Assembly (NCBI GenBank): GCA_964035545.1
Contig: OZ037771.1
Coordinates: 5,512,628 to 5,576,627 of the forward strand
Direction of reading: 5' to 3'
Source of the DNA: Bugula neritina
Taxonomy: Eukaryota; Bryozoa; Gymnolaemata; Cheilostomatida; Bugulidae
Length of the DNA: 64,000 bases
In this document: positions 56,421 through 64,000 of the stretch, piece by piece
How positions within the stretch are numbered: the first letter of the stretch is position 1
How the letters are laid out: the number at the start of each line of letters is the position of its first letter
Made by a program: the position numbers and the translations under genes
The notes under the pieces: generated by a model
The model's input: only the letters and a program-made list of their open reading frames with translations
What the model was told of the DNA's origin: nothing
The model's database searches: none

Positions 56421-57657
56421 AGAGCAAATAATTGATGCATAAAAGCTTTTTGTAAAGTTATGAAGAAGAATAATATTTACATGCTTTACTGTGAGCCTAT
56501 GAAATGAAATAATGAGAGAATATTTGACCAATTAGCACTTGGTATTATCAAAACTGCAATACATATAAACTTTATTTACTTAAACCAATAACATAAGAAA
56601 ATTTTGGCATGTGATTATATACATTAAGGGTAGCTTGACAGCATGATAGAATGAGTTTAATTGCTTCTTTATTCACAAAGTATTACTGCAATAACATATA
56701 ACTGGTATATAAACAATCTTAGTTAGGAGCTATTACAACTACACATCTAATTTAACTATATTTTGATTATGCTAAGATTATCAATGCATACTTATTGATT
56801 TCTGATTAACATATATGCCAAAACTATAATATTATTTTGCTGTATTTTATTATATATTTTATTGTATTTGTTATAATAGTCTAACTCATAATTCCAAAAT
56901 CTGAAAAGAAAAAAACTTAAAAGAAATTAGACCAAATGAATGTAGAAAGTTGAGTTTGAAAGTTAAAATGTTGTTATCTTGTATTTATTAATGCCTCTGC
57001 ACTTGCAGCCTAATAGTATTATTTCAAAAGTTTGAAAAACTATTGGGAAAAATCATATTTGTCTATAGTATTGGTATAATGCCCACTTATGGTATTAATT
57101 TATTTACATTAATCTATTTATAGTAATAAGAATATAGGTATATTTTAGTTCCAATAAACACAGTAAACACAGCAAACATATATGAATAAAACATACTGTT
57201 AAGCATGCATACTATGAGCTATAACGGTCAGCAATCTGAAAGAAAAGCAGTCACCGATTTCTTATGTTTTGGTAAGAACAAAATAAAATTTATTTCAATT
57301 AAAAGTTAATTGTAATCTGCATTGTGTTCGATAAAATGGAACAGCTCTCAGCAAAGATAACAGATTAATAATAATTAGCCACAAGGTTTCTGAAAGTAAT
57401 AGAAAGATTTGAAGTTAAAGCTGCGTTTGGTCCATAGGTTTCAAGCAATAAGCAGTAAGTCAAAGTAATTATTAGTTTTACATTAATTACTCTATGTATC
57501 TCTATTATAGATCAAATGTGTTTTTATGTAAATAGACAAATATCATATAACATTAGTTTGGTATTACAGCAGCTGCTACCCAAACAGGGCAAAGCAGAGA
57601 TCATGGGTGAGAATAGGTGAGAATTTGGTGCTACAGCATTTTTCAAAGTAAAACATT
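56421..57657. other. Intergenic region downstream of the Toll-like receptor
   Basis: No exon recognised. On the minus strand this should include the 3' UTR of the receptor gene; a possible AATAAA is at 57294-57289. Confidence 0.5.
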
Positions 57658-60600
57658 TCAAATCCAATTTGAGACCTCAGATGGACGGTTACTTAGTGTT
57701 TCAATAAGTGTTTTGATAAACCCCTCCCTACTGTGACTACCAGCAGAGGTACTGCACACACCCACAGGCCATTCCAGATGCTTCTTGTCCATTATCAGTC
57801 TTGTGAGAAGTTTAGGAAGATGATCCAGTTGGGAGACAGAACTGATCCCAACTGTGATTACAAGAAGCTCACTCACTGGCTTCAATTTAATCAATTCAAA
57901 CTCAAATTTAGTCACATCATCCTTCATGTAGTCTGGTGTGAGAAATATGATTGTTTTCGCACTCTGAGCTATGAGCTTGGCTGTTGCTAATCTTGACATT
58001 TCACCCGGTAAAGTGTTTATTTCACTTGAGGTGATGGTAATGTTAAAACATTTGATCTCACTCAGCAACTCTAAAAAAACAAACACATATGAATCTGCAT
58101 TGCAGTCATTGGATAGGAAAAAAGCTTTTCCACATGTTTTATTAAAATGATTGTCATTAGTACTTCTTGGATAACATTAATTTTTATATGCCTATATAGA
58201 TTTATCCAAATCTACTATCATTATACAGAGTATGTGATATAATTACCAATCAGTTTAGCAGTAAATCCATTTGTGTGACTGGCAAATACCCTACATTCTT
58301 CTGCAGCTAACGACCCTAATTTGTTTTGATAAAAACAAAGCAGCAGACTGTGGCGATTGAGATACATCACAACTATTATAAAGAGTATTGAAACTGAAGC
58401 AATTGCAGTAGCAACACTGATTGTAACAAGCTGCTCTGATAATCCACCAGAAGTTTCTGTGCTGGTACTGACTGTTGGTGAGACATAGTAATCACTGATT
58501 GTCATATCTAATCCGTAGCAATAGAACTGAGAATCGCATTTAACAGCTGGAGATGTAAGCAGCCATTGGATATAATTAACGTGAGACTCATTGTTGGAGC
58601 ATAGGACAGTGTTTCCTGTGAGATCAACATAAAAATTTTTATTCAATGATTGATTGTCAAACTCATTTCGAAATTCTTCTTCAATGTAGTGAATGCTGTT
58701 GTTTATTAAGTTAAGGTATGTAAGTTTAAGGTTTTTAGAGATGGTGACGTTCCAACTAAAAAGTTCATTGCCATGGAGATCAAGATGGGTCAAGTCCGGG
58801 TGATGAGAGAAGAAGTTAAAGTCCGAAAAATATGAAATTCCTCCCGACTGTTGTCCAAGGTAAAGTTCTTCTAAAGCTGGAGCACCTCCTAAGAGCTCTC
58901 CATCTATATCATTCCTTAGCTTCTCACCAAGTTTATTTTTAGATAACTCCAAAGTTTTTATTGGAAAATTAGTCAGAAAATCTTGAGACCACCCACTGAT
59001 ATCGCAGTCAGTGCAAACCAGTTTTGAAAGATATTGAAATCCAGTTATATCTTTACATGATATAAATCCTACTTGAGAGTGTGATAGTGTTATGGTTTTA
59101 AGATTATTGAGATAATTTACAATGTAAGAGCATAACGGATTTGCTTCATATTTTTGGGAATCTTCAGACAATGTGAAATCATTGTAATCAACGGCTAAAG
59201 TTGTCAGATGTGGAGGAAGAAAACGAAAATCGTTTTTTTTCGCTTCTAAAATGTCTTTCCAATGATTTTCTATGTACTCCCAGTAATATCTTATAGTGAA
59301 ATCTACAGCTTCATTGGACACATGTTCAATTTTGTCGTGTCTGATGTAATCTATAGCATAGTACACTACAATGTCTTGATTAAAACATGACAACAGAGTT
59401 AAAGTGTTTTGATTACATTTGTATTCAAGGTAGTCCACAAGCTTAATAAAAACATAAAATTCAAGTATGTCAGGATTGTGAGTTACATTCCAGTTAAACT
59501 CATCTTCAGTAAACAAATAACTATCTTGGTTACAATCTAGAAGATCTGGGTAATAGTTGCGTCCATCACACGAATAGTCTTTGGCCATACCACGAAATGC
59601 AATGTAACGAATGAAAGGTGTCTGAAATTCCATGTTAAAGAACAGGGCTAAAACAGATGCGCGTAAGAGTTGATCTTCTGCAAAACCTGCCACCTGCAAA
59701 GAGGAATAGTTTAATTCGTTTTGGCTAATGTCAAAGTATAGCAGTCCTTGACAATACTTTCGTAAGTTGAGAGATGTTGGAGTTTGTATGTGATTGGCTT
59801 GTGCTGACAACACTTGTAGCGGAACTGTGGACAGAGGAGCTATGTCACCATTGTTAATATCCCACCAGCAGAAATCTATACCCTTCTCCGGAATGTTTAT
59901 ATGGTCTAGTAAGAGTGTGTGAAGTTTACTGTATGCTATTCCGTTAACAATTTCATGAAGATGTTCTCTCAGTGGATTACAGGAAAGGTCAAGTTTTAGC
60001 AAGGAACTTATAAAACTTTTTAGAAACTCTTTATTAATAAGATTTACACCACAGTTTCTGGCAGAGAAACGTTTCAAGGGCAAAGTAAGAAGAGGCGACA
60101 TAGAGGTGTCAGTCAATTCTGGCGTATCACAGTCAGGCCCACCTACAAATGAAAATACTAGTAACCTCTTATTTTTAAGTTCTAAATCACTTTTACTCAT
60201 CCTAGGCAATGTTGTAACAATAAAAGATATATAGATTTCGGTTACACCAGCTACTTATAAGTTTGGTGAAAATCTCGGCTGAGAAGGCTGCATTATTTTT
60301 TGCTGATTCAAAAAAAGAAACTTTATGCTTTTTTTATATATTATGTATAGTTGATAGGCAGCTACCTGTCTGTATTTATTATTTGATGCTACATACTTTT
60401 TGAAAGAGCTTTTCTGTTGCTTTACATACCTTGCAAAGGATGTGAATGTCTTTTAGCCAGCACATACATATAGTATATTACACAAAAAGACACTTATTTC
60501 TTTTGACATGGAAAAATTTTAGCTACTAACATTAGTATTTCAACTCAGCCAAAATTAGTTTCAAACCATAGTCTTTGGGAAGCACAGATTGATCTAACAA

Positions 60601-62395
60601 GCAAATTTACAATATTTACCAATGCTCAACGTGTGTAACTTGTGAAATTCTGTAAAGACTGAGCTAAATGTCGGGGTTCCAATTAAGTAAAGTTCTTCTA
60701 GCGAGTTGTTGAGAAGAGCCAAGGCTGAATAATCAAACTCCAGAGTAGGTTTGTGACCATCTTTCTGTTTTAACCTATAAGTTGGGCAACCACAGACGTG
60801 TTGTAGTTTTGTGCACTACGAGAGTGGGGTATTATTGCATACACGAATTACTGCTGCATGATTTATTACGAGGTTAGTGTTTATGAAAGATCTATATTTT
60901 AAGTCTAATAATATACAAGTATGGAGTTATCAATAATTACAAAAGAATACACATATAGAACAGCTACACAATATTATCCTAGTCTACATGACAGTTATCC
61001 TCTGACTGAGGCTGGGCACCAGAAGACGCTGTTTATATCTGAAGGGTTGGCTCTGATTGGCCGGTAGGGGTGCCGGCGGTGCCACCATAAGGAGTGGTGC
61101 GGTGCCGCATGGGATTGCGGCATCGCTAACAGATTTATAGTCTCTTGGAACTTTTACAATATTATATAATATCACAACTTCTGTTGCAGGTATTTAATAC
61201 ATGCAGGAGGTTGTGGGGCACACTTCCCACTGCCACTACACATTGACAGTTTGTTGGAACTTTACATCTTAAATATAATTCAACTAGTTATCAATTGCAA
61301 TGTGTTGCAAACACAGAACATACAATGTAACCCACAATGGTGGCCATGAACAGTTCGTTACTAAATGGTTTACAATATTAGGATAGTACAAACAATTTTA
61401 TGTAATCACTAACTACTTTTCTTGCAACAAAATTTGCCATAGCATAATAAATTGTTTTATATTTTAATTTTATTTAGAAAAAACTTATAGTCTGCAACTT
61501 TTTGTAGCTCTACAAAATAATCATTTTGAAATTGTAATTCTTCAAAAATATTGCCTAACCTACTAACATGCTGTCTTACCGTTGCTCACAGAGTTGATAA
61601 AACTAGTGCACTAAAATGAAAAAAGCTACGTTTTTTAGTTTAAGCAAATGCATTATTTTCAAACGCTTTCTGGATTTGGAAATTTACTGTTTCAACTTTT
61701 AAATGGTAGATTATAATATACTCTTTAAATTGTATAACCTGTTTCAAAATGAAATATCTGAACATGTACCTGAGTGTCTTCAGAGTTGTCAGTCCTTTGA
61801 ATGAGTCTCTACTGATAGTTTTATTAGAAAGTAGAATATTGTTGAAAGACATGTTAAGATGTAAGAGTCGTGTATTGGAGGCAAATACAAGGGGACCAAT
61901 GAATGAGATCTGGTTGTAGGAGAGATCAAGAGATTTAAGGTCAGTAAAAGGTGAAAGGTCGGGTATGCTGTTGAGGTGATTGTGATTGAGTTTTAGCACT
62001 CTGATACTAGTAGTATTGAGAGTTGGTGGTACAGAAAACTGTGTTATTTGACTATCACTACAGTCCATGACACCAGGTATATCACAGGTACATCTCTCTA
62101 TCTCACAGGGTCTGCCACACTGTCTTCCTTCAACAAACTATAAAAAAAATCAAATTGAACTATTTCAGTTGCTCTCTCTATTTGACATTTTGGTTAAAAG
62201 GTATAATAGTAAGCAATTCTCTAAGTTTGCGTAGCTAGTATACCATCCACAACTCTTGTGTAGTATGTTATATTTTCTTACCTGACTATGTGTTTGACAA
62301 ATGGTGCAAAGTAGAAACAGTAATGACATGTATCTATAACACATGCTGTAAGCAGGACCAGCCATGATGACAGCTAACTGATAAATAATAGGCAT
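57658..62395 (-). CDS. Toll-like receptor: LRR ectodomain, TM, divergent TIR domain, complete, 5 exons, about 981 aa
   Basis: Pattern-recognition-type receptor. Exons: 62395-62282, 62137-61770, 60774-60620, 60142-58247 and 58070-57658. They sum to 982 codons with stop. ATG 62395 or ATG 62365 could start it; both lead into a signal peptide (YMSLLFLLCTICQTHSQ). Exon 2 opens with an LRR N-terminal Cys cap (CGRPCEIERCTCDI) and the first LRRs (LDLSYNQISFIGPLVFASNT). LRRs continue through exon 4 and end in a Cys-containing C-terminal cap (VKCDSQFYCYG). The TM segment (ISVATAIASVSILFIIVVMY) precedes a TIR domain split by the last intron. Box 1 is weak (CRVFASHTNGF), box 2 appears as INTLPGE in place of RDxxPG, and the middle TIR block (SAKTIIFLTPDYMKDD) is clear. 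Signalling through TIR adaptors is the family role, but the altered boxes leave it open here. Confidence 0.88.
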
Positions 62396-63014
62396 GGTTT
62401 TGAGACCTCACTCATACAGCTGTCTAATGAATGTCAGCATTTATTTCTTAATTGCTTCTTTTTATGGCTCTCAATGGTAAAAATTTGCTATTTACTAGTG
62501 AAAAGTTGTTTTGTCTTTGCCAAACAAATGTTCAACAAAGGTTTAATTAAACCAATAATGTAAACGCTGCGTCCAGTTAATTCTTCTTAACAGCAAATCA
62601 TATTCTTGTGATCAGCATTGCTTTGATGGCTGCTATTGAAATGTTTTATTCATCATTTAAAGCTTCGTATATTTTTCAGTCTTCTATGACGCAAATTATA
62701 GACTGATGTATGAATGTGTTTTGTTAGCATATACAGAAAAATGGTTTGATTTTTTATTGCGAGCATTGACCATTTGTCAGTTTATATTATAACTGCAATA
62801 TACAATAATTGGACACTAAACTTCACGGTAATAAACAACTATACTTTCTCAAACATATAAATAATATACCAGAATATTGACATGTAACTACATGAGCTAG
62901 AATGAGAATGGGAACATGACATGCGTGACTGCTCTTTCTTATGCGCAAACTGTGTTGTTAGTTGAGTATACCATGCCAAGGTATTAGACGTGGTGTGAGT
63001 TAATAAGGTGTAGA
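62396..63014 (-). promoter_or_regulatory. Upstream region of the Toll-like receptor gene
   Basis: Non-coding. Its first 260 bp (to about 62655) share diverged blocks with 56126-56420, the only part of this stretch conserved between the gene and its relic. That makes it the best candidate for the promoter. No TATA box or known factor site is claimed. Confidence 0.4.
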
Positions 63015-63366
63015 CTAAGCCTAGAGCCACACTGTGCGTATTTTCGCATGCGAAAATTGAAATCACAAGTAGCAAAGGTGTCCACTGTAGCGTCAGTGTT
63101 GCGTAATAAATAAAGCTTTCATTTTTAAATCGCACTCACTTTCAATAGAACGCAATTTACTGGAATGTAGCACTAAATTAAAGAAATTGGGCTCGCTGAA
63201 TAGCTACCAGCCAATTAGGTGACGATGATAGAGATGATTTGCACTTGTCGCTCAGCATTTTCAAAGCAAGTGCGAACGTTTTCTCAACGCGCACAGTGGA
63301 CACCTTTGCTACTTGTGATTTCAATTTTCGCATGCGAAAATACGCACCGTGTGGCCCTAGGCTAAG
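63015..63366. mobile_element. MITE with 73-bp inverted arms, 352 bp
   Basis: The left arm (63015-63087) and right arm (63294-63366) are near-perfect inverted copies. They contain TTTTCGCATGCGAAAA and CAAGTAGCAAAGGTGTCCAC, and end in CTAAGCCTAG / CTAGGCTAAG. The centre (about 205 bp) has no ORF of note. Superfamily not assigned. Confidence 0.85.
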
Positions 63367-64000
63367 AGCAATACCGTCTAAGTCCTTTTGAAACATCTGG
63401 AGCGGTTTGCAGGTAGAATTGGCTTGCTATGGAGTGACTTAAATTAAGCATTCGGGTTCATATCTATAAAGGCCCGTCAGTCAATGGGTACGAATGGGAG
63501 ATAACTCACAACAGCACTTTCACTGCTGGCGCCAGGATATTTTTTGCATACATGCGAGACAAATTGATTTTGTAGAGAGCTGTGGCCAGTCATTATAAAA
63601 CAGGCCAAGTAATATATGTACTGCTGCTGCTTCTAGGAAAGGGCAGCAGCAACTGAGTAGCAATGCTTACTATTGCTGTAGATGTGCCTACAGAGCAAAA
63701 TATCATGCTGAGCAGCACAATGTGCCTTATAGTCTGATTGGTTTTGCAACTCATTAGGGTTAAGTTTCTCCTTTTTTATTAGTTTCATGTTTTTCAGTAC
63801 TTTTTTTACTAGTACTTGTCATTTTTGTTATTTATTACTATTTAATTCACTATTTCTATAAATCTATATCAATTATATATGTACTAAATACTGATATTTC
63901 AGCACTAGTATAGGGTTACTAGACATGATAACCAGTTTTTCTTCTGAGTGTTTAGATTTGGAACAATTAGTCAAGGTGGCACGTGGCATGACTCATTGAT
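63367..64000. other. Right end of the window, no gene seen
   Basis: No exon or repeat family recognised on either strand. Confidence 0.5.

Noticed and set aside
62839-63396. Minus-strand ORFs of 98 and 72 residues
   Set aside because: They overlap the arms of the 73-bp inverted-repeat MITE and show no domain.
1-64000. CRISPR arrays, operons or prokaryotic features
   Set aside because: The tandem arrays have no unique spacers, and genes are intron-rich; the window is eukaryotic.

Overview
The window is eukaryotic and looks like an invertebrate animal genome. It is AT-rich, its genes have many GT-AG introns, and it carries short interspersed repeats. It encodes animal-specific families: a RYK-type Wnt receptor with a WIF domain, a SEPT6/8/11-group septin, a metazoan caspase, a Toll-like LRR/TIR receptor and CD225-like membrane proteins. 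I cannot name the species. Nothing points to vertebrates, and a lophotrochozoan or other non-ecdysozoan invertebrate would fit. Gene models were built by hand: I joined exons at canonical splice sites and required the reading phase to match at every junction. All complete models close to a multiple of three.

Layout: 1-6935 (-) is the 5' two-thirds of a RYK receptor gene, running off the left edge. Its introns are full of tandem repeats and hold a tRNA-derived SINE. 6936-9930 is an empty divergent intergenic region. 9931-17251 (+) is a complete 11-exon septin gene with a possible alternative last exon. 18173-25673 (-) is a complete Ty3/gypsy LTR retrotransposon. Its two 305-bp LTRs are identical by eye. 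It has a tRNA-Leu primer site, gag and pol joined by a textbook -1 frameshift signal, and a third ORF with zinc fingers that has no usable AUG and is probably reached by splicing. 26159-30927 (-) is a 7-exon caspase whose prodomain is a long ankyrin-repeat array. 33376-35203 (-) is a mucin-like single-pass membrane protein. 40965-43428 (+) is a small secreted-type, Cys-rich, single-pass membrane protein. 44946-47429 and 49292-51153 (+) are two tandem CD225/dispanin-like paralogues with the same intron position. 57658-62395 (-) is a Toll-like receptor with a divergent TIR domain. A decayed copy of its promoter and first exon lies at about 56040-56420.

Between the genes are non-autonomous DNA elements: a PIF/Harbinger-like MITE family in at least four copies, a hAT-like MITE, a 73-bp-armed MITE, and a TA-flanked 1.36-kb element with G-rich ends. 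There are also three copies of one tRNA-Thr-derived SINE and several minisatellites. Several genes (caspase, CD225-like pair, Toll-like receptor) belong to families used in cell death and innate immunity. The sequence alone does not show that they work together. The most unusual items are the ankyrin-caspase fusion and the spliced zinc-finger ORF of the retrotransposon.
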